Source of the DNA: Paramecium sonneborni
Lineage: Eukaryota > Ciliophora > Oligohymenophorea > Peniculida > Parameciidae
Length of the DNA: 28,440 nucleotides
NCBI GenBank assembly: GCA_905182985.1
Contig: CAJJDN010000123.1
Span: forward strand, 1-28,440
Direction: 5' to 3'
This document shows, piece after piece, positions 1-11,100 of the stretch. The first letter of the stretch is position 1; every line of letters starts with the position of its first letter. The translations under genes were made by a program, and so were the position numbers. The notes below the pieces were generated by a model. That model was not told the origin of the DNA. It was given only the letters and a program-made list of their open reading frames with translations, and searched no databases.

Positions 1-85
1 CCCCAACCCCACACCCAACCCCAACCCCAAACCCAACCCCATCCCCAACCCCAACCCCAACCCCAACCCCAAACCCAAAACCCAA
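1..85. repeat. macronuclear telomere, mixed C4A2/C3A3 repeats
   Basis: The first 85 bases are hexamers of CCCCAA with interspersed CCCAAA variants, kept in a 6-base register to about base 84, then unique sequence starts at ATTG. Mixed C4A2 and C3A3 units are the known telomere type of Paramecium. Two units deviate (CCCCAC near base 7 and CCCCAT near base 37). The C-rich strand at the 5' end is the expected orientation for a left chromosome end. This fixes the window as the left end of a macronuclear chromosome. Confidence 0.97.
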
Positions 86-173
86 TTGTAAGTGACATTC
101 AAAAAGGACCAAGTAATTAAATAGTTATCACATAATAAATATAAGCATGCATGAAGATTGATAATGATACTTC

Positions 174-575
174 ATGCTTGAGGAAACCCTCTAAAATTTG
201 TTTATTGCTGCAGTATTTCATCCAAAACACTACAGCTCAATTGAAAGAGTAGAATAGAAATTTCTTGATGATTTTGATTTACTCAAGAAAGAAGTATTAT
301 AGATTACCAAAAATTAATAAAAGACGAATTGTAAGAAACAATATGAATAAGTAGAAGAAGTAGTAGAAAGTCAAATAGATAAATTAGAAGAATACATTAA
401 TATTACTTATAATTAAAATATACATATTATCAAATTATATCTAGAATTAAAATTAAATGCTGCTTTGCCCACCTAATTTAAGTATAAGAGAATTTCAAAA
501 TAGGGCATTTTGAGAACCAGAAATCAATTAGTATCAAATATATCATATGCTAAAGCGCTATAATTGTATTAATGA
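174..575 (+). pseudogene. coding-like subtelomeric ORF, coiled-coil-like, possibly a gene remnant
   Basis: With TAA/TAG read as Gln the frame is open for 133 codons from ATG 174 to TGA 573-575. The middle is rich in Glu, Lys and Leu (for example VEEVVESQIDKLEEYI) and looks like a coiled coil. It overlaps the next frame by ATGA. A GTA...TAG segment of 22 bases at 482-503 looks like a Paramecium intron, but removing it does not join this frame to the next (it leads to TGA). Random open runs of 50-100 codons are expected in this genome because only TGA stops, so the call rests on composition as well as length. I do not recognise the family. Confidence 0.35.
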
Positions 576-1039
576 TATTACAATTCATATATTTAATACT
601 CATATTCAATAATATTAATGAAATGTATGAAGAATACTCACTTGTTGATAATTTAGATTGTTTTGAGAAATATGGAATAGATCTATATAATTTAAAGATA
701 TATAATGTGTTAGTATTTGAATGTTATATACCAGTACTTACATATTTCATTTTAACTTTGTTTTGTTGTTAATTATGTTATGTTGATAAAAAGTAATTTA
801 ATTTAATAATAAATAGACTCACAGGATATAGAAATAGATTGATTAAGCAATCATTCAAATTAAGACTCTTTATTAAAATAAGCTTTGAATTGATAATTGC
901 TTTAATTCTGATTTTATAGTTTATAGAGGTAATAAATGTTAATTAATCAATTGTCGATGTTTGTTATTCTAATTAATTACTATATATATTTGATGTTAAG
1001 TTATTTTATCCTTGCATTATTAATTTAATGGTATTTTGA
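572..1039 (+). pseudogene. coding-like subtelomeric ORF, hydrophobic, probable membrane-protein remnant
   Basis: The frame is open from ATG 572 to TGA 1037-1039 (155 codons). It contains strongly hydrophobic stretches, such as MILQFIYLILIF at its start and a later run ending LIIALILILQF, as in a multi-pass membrane protein. The same frame is open upstream of the ATG back to about 503. At 1037 the coding character continues in the next frame (1038-1439). The jump could be a one-base frameshift or a 16-base GTA...TAG segment at 1031-1046, shorter than usual Paramecium introns. The frame after 1439 keeps a coding-like look to about 1990 but with several in-frame TGA. Best read as a decayed gene next to the telomere; family unknown. 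Confidence 0.35.
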
Positions 1040-1439
1040 CTTTTAGTTGCATTTGATGATACATGTTATTTTATAATTGTATGTTACACTAATGACCTTT
1101 ATTGGGGATATGATTGTAAGATCATAAATTTATTATAAATATAAAAAATCTAAAAATAAAATACATGATAAGGTTGATTTGAGCTAAAGATAAAGCTTGA
1201 ATTGTATTATCATTTTAAGTTTCATCATATCTTTCTCTAAAAAAAAAAGAGTGGATTAGATTATATAGGAATCTAGTTTAAAAATTATTTGCAATCAATT
1301 TAAATCTTTAAGATTGATGTATTAAATAAATAGTAGATTTTGCATTATGTTATTAAATTGTAACTAAATTTAGATAAACTCTAAATATTATTATTATGTA
1401 TCTGCTGGAAAAAATGTTTTTAGTCTTTATAAATTTTGA

Positions 1440-2602
1440 AGAATTATCTTTTATAATTATCAACAAACTTAATATATCGTTATTTATCGTTTATCTCAGA
1501 TTTATTGAAAAATCTTAAATGATGCTGGTCTAAATTGTTAATTGTTAAAATTATAATATTTGTTTAGCAAATTTAGCATATTTTTTCACTTTAATTAAGT
1601 TACATTATCGGTTGATTACTTGATTTGGAGAATAAAAATAGAAAAATATCCCCTAATTTTAAACTTTTGACTCGTTGATCCCGAATATCGTTCTTTGTAT
1701 TAAGTTCTAAAGATTTTTATACTTATTTGCTTCTTTTTCTTTGAATTAAGTAATTTTATTTATTATTAGGCTAAGTTTTTGGAATTCTTTATTTTTGTTT
1801 TACTTATCTTAGTTATGAATTTTGCTAAATTTTATAATTACACATTTATATTATAGCTTCTATTTTAGCTAATTAAAAATATAAAGATAACGATAACAAA
1901 AGTATTTGAATGTATCTAAATTATATTGAATCCTAATATATAATTAAATGAAAGTAGATAAACTTTTTATAAATAAGATATAGATATATCCTATTAATGA
2001 TGAAAAAAGATTTATCTCACTTAATCTATTATCAAAAGAAATATTTCTACCTATGTCATTTCTATTTATGACAATAAGGAATAAAACAATAAAAATAGAG
2101 ATGATCATTTTTCAAATAAGAGGAGTATAAAATTGAAAATAATATAAACAATTATTATATTAAGTTGAAATTTATGATAATATCAGTTAATTATCTAAGT
2201 AAAAAGAATATGAAATAGATAAGAAATCCTTGTCTTGGATTAAATCAAGATTATTTTATAATATTGTAAAACAATCAAATTACATGATTTTCTAATTTGT
2301 CATGCGTTCTTTTTAAAACTAATATTTCAATATGATGAGCGTATACTTTCTCCGATTAAGTAGATAAGTATTATAGTTATAAATCCAATCAAATTTAATT
2401 TAAAATTAAATCCATAGTTGCTATTTTTAATATATACTAATTACTTTTTTCTTTCGAATACGATAATTTACAGTTTTAATTCTATCTATATCTTACAATA
2501 TCTAAAAGCTAGAAAAGCCTAATATAATAATATTTTTTTTGGATATTTATACAATATTAAAAATTTATACAATTTAATTAATATTTTTAATAGAAATTGA
2601 AA
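1440..2602. other. subtelomeric stretch without a convincing gene
   Basis: Frames here are broken by TGA every 20-70 codons, as chance predicts. A short frame at 1948-2136 on + (62 codons from ATG to TGA) and the TGA-broken continuation of the upstream frame to about 1990 look slightly coding-like but are not above expectation. No tandem repeat, tRNA or rRNA was seen. Confidence 0.5.
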
Positions 2603-4093
2603 ATGTAGATCGAATGTACGTAGGCTGACCATCGAAATTAATAAATAATGGGATGTTGCATAGATAGTTCATGCACATATTAAAGACCATATTGCAATTC
2701 TTGTTTGCCTCATCATGGTCAACATCTTTAAAAGTTAACATCTTTTGAAATTTTAATTGAATGGGTCTAAAAAAGAATCGTTAATGCTCAAAATATTTAA
2801 AAGAATGTTTAAGAGTCTAAATCATCTCTTGATAATCTTCTTAACAAGTTGATTCCATATTTTAATTTTAATATACAATAATTTTCAGAATTAGGACTTT
2901 CTTAGATTGATAACATGATAAAAGGTTTTGGTTAATTGGAAATATGTGAGGAAATACTATTTAAGTAACTCAAATAATAAATTGAATAAATCTAATAGAT
3001 TATAGATTAAATATTAAAAAACATAAAGTGTTAGATAACTTAGAAGGAAAATAATTAGTTACTTGATAATTCTGAAAGAGAAATAATAATAATAAAATTG
3101 CCAGAACACAAAAATATCTTTGAAGGAAATGAAAATCAATTCACCTTTGAACTCATGAATGAAAACACAATTAAGGAAGTTGATAGATGTGACGCTATTG
3201 CTTTTAATAAAGATTAATCAATAGTTTTAGCTGGATGTGGTAAGGATATTAAAATATTTGAACATTAATAAGGGAAATTAAATCAAATTTAATTGCTAAG
3301 TGAACATAAAAAAAATATTTCAACTTTAAATTTTATGAAAATGAATAATAATTTTATATCTGGAAGTAGAGATAATTAAATTATAATATGGTAGGTAATC
3401 GGACATAATAAATGGAATTGTTAATAAATATTAAATGGACATACAAGTTGGATATTTTGTTTATTATTAAATAATACAGATGATTTAATAATAACAGGTA
3501 GTTTTGATAAAACTATTAAATTTTGGATCAAATAAGATTAATGGTTGTGTTAATAAACTATTACTGATCATACTAGTAGTGTATATTCATTAAGTTTAAA
3601 TGAATAGTAAAATAAATTAATATCCTGCTCATTTGATTCATACATATTAGTAATAGAATAGAATAAGATGGATAAATAGTGGAGCGTTTCATAAAAGATT
3701 AAAGTTGATTAATTTGGATATCGATTATGTTTTATAAATGATAATCAATTTGCATTCCAACCTAAATGTAAAGAATAATTACATGTATATGAATTGGATC
3801 CGAATAATAAATAATATAGAAAGACTAAAGAAATTTCTGTAAAGTGTGGTTCTAGTAATTGTGATTGTTTTTTTCCATAATAATATTTAAAGTCAAAATG
3901 TATGCTGGTGAATAAGAATGGTAAAAATTTGAATATAATATAAATGAAATAAAATGGTGACTTTGTAGTTTAATAATCCCTTGAATTTGGTAATTAAAAT
4001 CTTTATGGATAATTAAGTGATGACGGAGAGTATTTGATCACTTGGGATGATAAATCTAAGGAGATCTAAATAAGAAAGTATAAATAATTATGA
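2603..4093 (+). CDS. WD40-repeat protein with N-terminal Cys/His cluster
   Basis: This is a single intronless frame of 496 codons from ATG 2603 to TGA 4091-4093, with TAA/TAG as Gln. The N-terminus (residues 5-45) carries a zinc-binding-like pattern: C-x4-H, then CC-x4-C, then CNSC, then HH-x2-H, resembling a B-box. Residues about 60-165 are helical, with Gln/Glu/Lys/Leu content typical of a coiled coil. From about residue 190 come WD40-type repeats, with recognisable units SGSRDNQIIIW and TGSFDKTIKFW each preceded by a GH-type turn (LNGHTSW), and more degenerate blades to the C-terminus. WD40 propellers are protein-interaction platforms; no enzyme motif is seen. The partner is unknown. The start is the first ATG after an A-rich leader. 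Similar Cys/His plus propeller layout recurs in the gene at 16392. Confidence 0.9.
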
Positions 4094-5131
4094 ATGTCAT
4101 AATATGAAAAATATCATAATATTACATATATTTAATTGTAAATTATATAATTTTGAATATCATAAAAATGCTGTTGGAGTTTTTAAACTCAGATTGGCAT
4201 AAATTTTATATAAAAAGATAATTTTAAAATCCACTCATGATTCAAATGATTAGCAATTGGATTGACTTCGCACAATTTAGTTAAAGTTTTCATCCGCATT
4301 ATCAATACTGATTTTCAGTTTAAGCTTAAATCTTTTTAAATAGAATAAAGATCAATTAGAAATTTTACTTTACAATATTATTAGAGAAATTTATATTTTT
4401 TAAGCTATCCTGCTATAGCATATTATAAAATTTCAAATGAAAATTAAATAAATTCTTTTAATATATGAATAGGTGTAAAAAAATTTATTTTAAATTAATA
4501 GTTATTCAGAGCAATTTTATACTCAATAAATATTTAAATAATTGATTCGATATAACCGAATTTATAAATTGAGATTAAAATTACATAAAAGTATTAAAGG
4601 TCTAAATAAACTCTTAATTCGATCATTAGCAGATTTATTTGGTTATTTCAAAATAATCTATGATGTCAAAATTCTTAACATTTGAAAAGTTTAATCGATA
4701 ATTATTATTATTATGCTATTTAACTATATCTACTATGAATCACTAAAAAAAATATAAAAAATAGGTAAATATTTAATTATAATATTTATTGTTTTCCTCT
4801 TTCCTTTTTAAAATATTGTTGTGAGAGTCCTCAGGTAAACTATTAATTTATGTACTTCCAAAACTTCTTTTATATTTAGAGTCTTACTCTAGAATCTATT
4901 TTGTATCAAAAAAATAAAAAATACAACCCAACTATTGACATTTGATGTAAAGGTTAGTTGAGTTTAACAAACCCTAACTTAGTTATCTTTCTTAAGTATC
5001 TAGGCTCTACCTTAGTTACCAATACTTATTGAGTTATAAAATATATTTCTATAAAAATTATCTTAATAGAATTACGATTCTCGTTGGAGATATAATAAAA
5101 GATTATTTCTTTCATGAATATTATTATATTA
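4094..5131. other. intergenic region without a supported gene
   Basis: A + frame near 4168-4310 (starting MLLEFLNSDW) and its continuation look mildly coding-like but are interrupted by TGA at 48-70 codon intervals, which chance explains. The last 250 bases before the giant GTPase gene are the only place for its promoter; I see no named element. No RNA gene or repeat was found. Confidence 0.5.
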
Positions 5132-8100
5132 ATGGATCAGCATTAATTAATATTGAATAATAAAGATGGTTAAGAATTACTAGAACCTATTTTTTAAGAG
5201 ATATTAGATGAAATACTTAGAGAAGAGGAAGATATTTAAAATGAATTAGATCCTATACTTGAAATTTTAGATCTTGAAGATAAACTCACTACATTGACAT
5301 ATATAAGAAAAATATTTCCTAATTTTTCATTTTGGAAAGCTTAAAAATATTAATTTGAAGAATTTTCAGAAAATTAAGATTATCATACAATTGTGTATAA
5401 AGTAATGAAAAATAATAAAATGGATTAAACTAATTTCATCAATCTTCTTTAAAACAAAGAATTTTGTAATCAAAATAATATTCCTGAATGCCTTTAGAAC
5501 AAAGAAATTTTAGGAATAATCTAGAAATTATAAGATAAATTATTTTCATTATTTGAATTGAATGAATTGATTCTTTCTTAAAAGCAATATTCTCAAGATA
5601 TGATCAAATATCTTCTGTAATTGTTATATATGTAAAATAATCTTACAGAGATAGAATAAAATTAATTAGAATAAACTATTGGAAATCTTTTAAGTCCTAA
5701 AATATTCGAATTTTAAGAATTCACAGAATCGGTTCTAAAAGATAATACTTAATATGTTACTTTAGTTATATAAAATATTTAATTACAAAATAAAAACTAA
5801 GAAGATAGTATTAAAGATGAAAAATTAAATCAAAAGCAATATTTATATTTAAAATTGATGAGTTAATAAAAAGTAAGAAAATCTATTATTGATCTGAATA
5901 AAGATTTATGCGATTTGTTGTAAATGAATATAAATTAATTTTAGTAAAAAGAAACAATATATTAGATGTTACAATATAAAATTGATTATTTAGCTTTTAA
6001 AAATTTAAGTTTATATGAGATATGTTACTTTTAAATTTTATTTTATTTTTGGATTTAATATTTTAACAAGCTAAACTTATAAAATGAAATTAAATAGTTA
6101 GAAGAAGATTTGAAAAAAGTTAGACAAGATAGATAGTAAGCAACAATAAATAGATATTTAAATAAATTTAAGAAATTAACAAATGATGAACTTCATCTAT
6201 TTATTATTCATTAATTAATTTACTTTGATCCTATGATTTGTATAAATAAATAAAAGTTCGATGTATTTAAAGCTAAATAAGATGATGAATTAAAAATTGC
6301 GAAATAATATGTAAGTTAAAGTGCAAAAACACTCTTAGAAAGCAATTAATAATATTTCTCTGTCACTTTATCAGCAATTTAAAATCTTTCAATAAGCAAT
6401 ATTCTTAATCTCATCTAAACAAATACTGAATCTTATTTTTATCATTTTCTATTTTTTTTTAAGAAAATAGATTATTAAAAATAGTATAACTTATTGAAAA
6501 ATTTGTTTAGAGAGGAAAAGTAGACTTAGATAGTTTTATAAAATTTAATTAAGTAGGGTTCTTTTTTAAAAGTAAATGAAATAATTGTATTGTTAAATTT
6601 AATTGGAAAGTAAAATTAAATAGAAGAAAATAAATTATACAAATATAGAATATCTTATTACATATTCAAAAATTTTAAACTAATAGAACAAATAGGATAT
6701 ATTGATTCAATTATAAATTATAAATAATCTTAAACTAACTTAACTTAAACTTTAGACCTTTTGGATAATGTAAGTTTATAAGAACTGAAGGCTATTAAAT
6801 TGTTGAATTGTAATGAAAATTTAAAATAAATTTGCTCTGATTTTTTAGATATTTATTTAACATCGTAGCATGAAAACAAAAAATTATTCAATACACTTTT
6901 AAAAATAATACCAATAGTTAATCCTGGAGAAATTTAAAGTTTAAGAATATTTTAAATAATGTTAAAGATATTAAGGCCATAATCCCCAAAGATTAAAAAG
7001 ATAGTTCCAAGAATAAAATTAAGATCTATAAATTAAAGATTGTTGGAATCAATTATGTAATTTAATAGTAGCTAAATTTACATGCCTACTTTAAAAACTT
7101 TTATACATACATTATACATATTATTTTTATTGTTTAAAAAATGTAACGAAAAATAATTAGATTATTTATTAACAAATTTAAATTTAATAATTCGAAATAA
7201 ATCTTATGATTACGCTCTCATTCGCCAAGAAATGTCTTATAAAACACCAATTTAATTAATACTAAAAATGCTTTTAATTTAATTTATGTACTTATAAAAT
7301 AATGCTGTTACATTTGATGAATATTTTATACATAATTAATCTTTAAAATAAGATAAATTGTGTGAAAATTTATATTATTTAGATTCATAACTTTATGAAA
7401 GATGGTTAAGTCCAATAAATTATTATAATGAATTTCGATTAACTCCAAGCTATTTTTCAAAATAGAAATAATAGTAATTAATTCTAAAAGAAACAAAAAT
7501 TAGTTTATATGATTTTAGTATTTCTTTTTCAGTAATGACAAATTATGAATAGGTTGAACTAATCAAAAGTTGGGTATAAAGTATGAATGATTAATAAAAA
7601 TTTAAATAGTTAATTCCTTTCTTTTTTAATATAATTAAGAGGGGGGAGAATCCAAAGAAGTTTATATAATTAATTAATAAAGAATTAGAATTAAACTAAT
7701 CTTTATTTAAAAATGGATTGAATATGAAAGCTTTGTTTTAAATTTTTTACAATAACTCAGACTATGAATTACAAGTGATGCTTTTAAAATTTTAATGCTA
7801 AAATTATCCAGTTCCATTAATCTTTTAAAATTAAGATTTAAGTAATATAAAAAATAAAGAAGAAAATTATCTGCTTAATGAAAAATTGTATTATATTTTT
7901 CCAGAATGTTTTCCCATTATAAATATTTCTTTAAGTGAAAATTAAACAACAATAGGAAAAACAGAATTAATCAACAAAATCTTTTATGAAATGGATGAAT
8001 TTGAAACGTTAGACACGTGTGAATTAAATAGAAATACAATAGACATTATGTTTGATTTTAGTTTTTGTGGCTCTAGATAATTTTGCATAGCAGATACTCA

Positions 8101-11100
8101 TGGATTTATTCCCATTTCTATTCTAAGTAAATTAGTTCCATTGTTTAAACTTTGGATTATTTAACTAGATTCAGAAAAAGAATTGTTGGATACACTAAAT
8201 AAAATATATGAACTCTTTTATCCTTTTTAAAAATAAAAAATTCCAGAAATTTGTTTGGTTATTAGAAATTCAATAGAAAATACTCGAGAAAATTTTATAA
8301 ATAATTGGAAGGAGAAAACGAAAGTCAGTTTAAAATTGAATAGCAAATAGTCTGAGATATTTAACAATATAAATAATGTTCATTGTATAATTGATTTAAA
8401 ATCAAAAAATATCAGCAAAGAATCCAAAGAAACTGCTATCGAAGAATTTTAAAATTTTATTTTTGAAGTTACATTGAAAATATTAAATAAAGATAAAAAA
8501 TAATATATAAATCAAAATAATTATTTAGAAATCATAAAAGGTTTTAATACTTCTTATAAATAAGTTTCAGAATAAATTGAGAGTGATGGAATTATCATGG
8601 CTAATTTGGAAGATGAACTCAAAAAGTAAATAATTACAGAAAACGGATTTTATAGTATTACTTCATTTCCTTTACGTTCAATTCATTGGTAAATAAATAA
8701 TTCAAAGGAAGAGTTAGATTAATTATTTTCATTAAAAGATGAGAAAAATAACAAAAAAATTACTTAAATTAAAGATAAGATAAAAGAATTAGAAGAATAA
8801 ATTAAATCATAAAAACCGACAAAATTATTAAATTTATTTTGTGATTTATTTGAAAAGAAAAATAATTACATCCTTTATTTATCCTTTATAGATAAAATAA
8901 GATTATTTAATGAATAGAATACATATGTTATTTAAGATTAGATTTAAGTTCTTATTGAATCTATTTAAAAGTTAAAAAAAGAAATAAGTTCCTTGAAATA
9001 AAGTAATGATTAAAATCCTACAGATGAAGGGTTAAAAAAATTAATAAAAATGAAGGATGAAATGAAAAAATAAAATGATAAACTTTTATTACTAAAAAAA
9101 AATAGAGAATTTAAAAATATTGGTATTGAATTATTTTGGAGAGAATTGATATAAATGAAATAAAAATGCACTTAATAAGAATTGAGAATAAATCCAGTAG
9201 ATGTAGTATTTGATATGATTAAAAAAGGAGAACCTTTTGAATTTTTAGATGGAGATTAATTAAAAATTGATTAAATGTTTTTACAATAATTAACAGATAA
9301 ATTTTCTTAATCAGGAAATGAAAAAGTTTTAGTTTTAAGTGTTTTAGGTCCTTAGAGTTCTGGAAAATCAACAATTTTAAATAAAATATTTGGATGTCAT
9401 TTTTGGACAAGTGTTGGTAGATGTACTAAAGGTATTTACCTTTAATTGATAAGAATTTCATAAAAATAATATTTTAATAATCTTTTTGATTACATTCTTA
9501 TACTTGATTCTGAAGGATTACAAAATCCAAATTAATAAAATGATGAATTTAATAAAAAAATTGCATTATTTATTCTTTCTATTAGTGATATCATTTTAAT
9601 TAATGTTAAAGGAGATATTCACTCTCAATTTAAAAATTTAGTTGAAATGTGTATATTTACACTTGGATAAATGAATAATGCTCTTGCAACAATTAAACAA
9701 ATAAGTTGGTGTTTCAATTAAAATAATGATGTCAATTTTTTTTCATGTTTTTTACATTAAATCTAAGGAATTGCAAATAATTTAAATCAAGAATTCAATA
9801 AAACTAGTTAAGAAAGTTAGCACTAAAGTAATTAAGAGAATGAAAACTAAACAATTGATTATAATGAAGTTTTAGATATAAGAAAAGAAAATATATAGAT
9901 TTTAGGATTTGCATCCTATGAAAGAGGTTGGAAGAATAAAGAATATGGTTTCGAAAAGATTTGGAGATAACTTATAAAAAATTAAACATTTTCAGAAGAA
10001 GCCTATTAATATGGAGTTAGAATTATTAAGAATTATGTACAAAAGAAATAATAAAGCAGCAATATGCCTAGTCTTCACTCATTCATTTAAAATATTAATT
10101 AAAATTGGTAAACTATATGTAGATCACCTGAATTACTTGAATTTACAGAACTAATTCAATACAAGTAAGATGAATTGATGAAAAAATAATTTACAATCAT
10201 TTATGACAGATATGATTTTAATTTTAAAAATAATATTTAGGATGATATCAAAAGGTATATTGAAATTTAAAGAGATATAAATATGGAAACATTTAAATAA
10301 CTTCAAAAAGAAAAAGAGTAAGCAATTATTGAATAATTTTCATAAATCGAAGATGAAATCATAATAGAATTGTAATAAATAAAAAAGGAATAGTAAATTT
10401 CAAAAAAAATATTGGTTAAATATGAAAATCGACTAAAGTAACAAATATCAACTGAAATAGAAGAGTGCAAAATGATAATTTTTAATGAAATCAAAGAACA
10501 AGAAACCAAATTATAAAAAAACAAAGGGTTTTTATAAATAGATAATTATATATCTTCAATAAGTGAAAATACTACAGAATTAAAAAAATTATAACAAAAT
10601 GACAAACTAATTGGATAAAATTTTGAAGAAATTTGGAAAGAAATAAGTACGAATTAGATGAAATAAATGGAAGAGATATTTGAAGAGTTTTCATTAAAGT
10701 AGTATAAATTAATATTTGAAAGATTTAGTGTATATAAACTTAAATCAGATATGGAGAAAGATTATTAAAAATTTTTTATTGATAAAATTAATAAAAACTC
10801 GCCTTTTCAAAATTAATAAATTGAAAAAGAATAAATAGTGGAAATTTTTAAAAATGAATTAAAAAGTTATTAATTTGAAATATTTTAGGAGGAACTGTCT
10901 GGGAAAAATGAATGGAACAAATTATATTATGAGTTATATGATATTACTTTAATGAATATGAGATCAAATCAAAATAAATCATAAATATTCAACAATAATA
11001 AAAATGACAGCGATGATGAAATTAGCTCAATAGATATCAATTTAATATAAATGATCATGTCTAAAATTACGTTAACAGTAAACTCATATAAAAAATAATT

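Noticed and set aside
572..772. 66-codon ORF by the standard code
   Set aside because: The standard code is wrong here; the frame continues through TAA to TGA 1039 and is reported as part of the longer stretch.
4900..5000. CCCAAC and CCCTAAC motifs as an internal telomere-like tract
   Set aside because: Only isolated copies occur, without a 6-base register, so chance is sufficient.
9219..9410. Minus-strand 63-codon ORF
   Set aside because: It lies antisense inside the P-loop region of the giant GTPase gene; an antiphase shadow.
10303..10524. Minus-strand 73-codon ORF
   Set aside because: Antisense to the helical part of the giant GTPase gene, whose plus frame is open for 2,340 codons.
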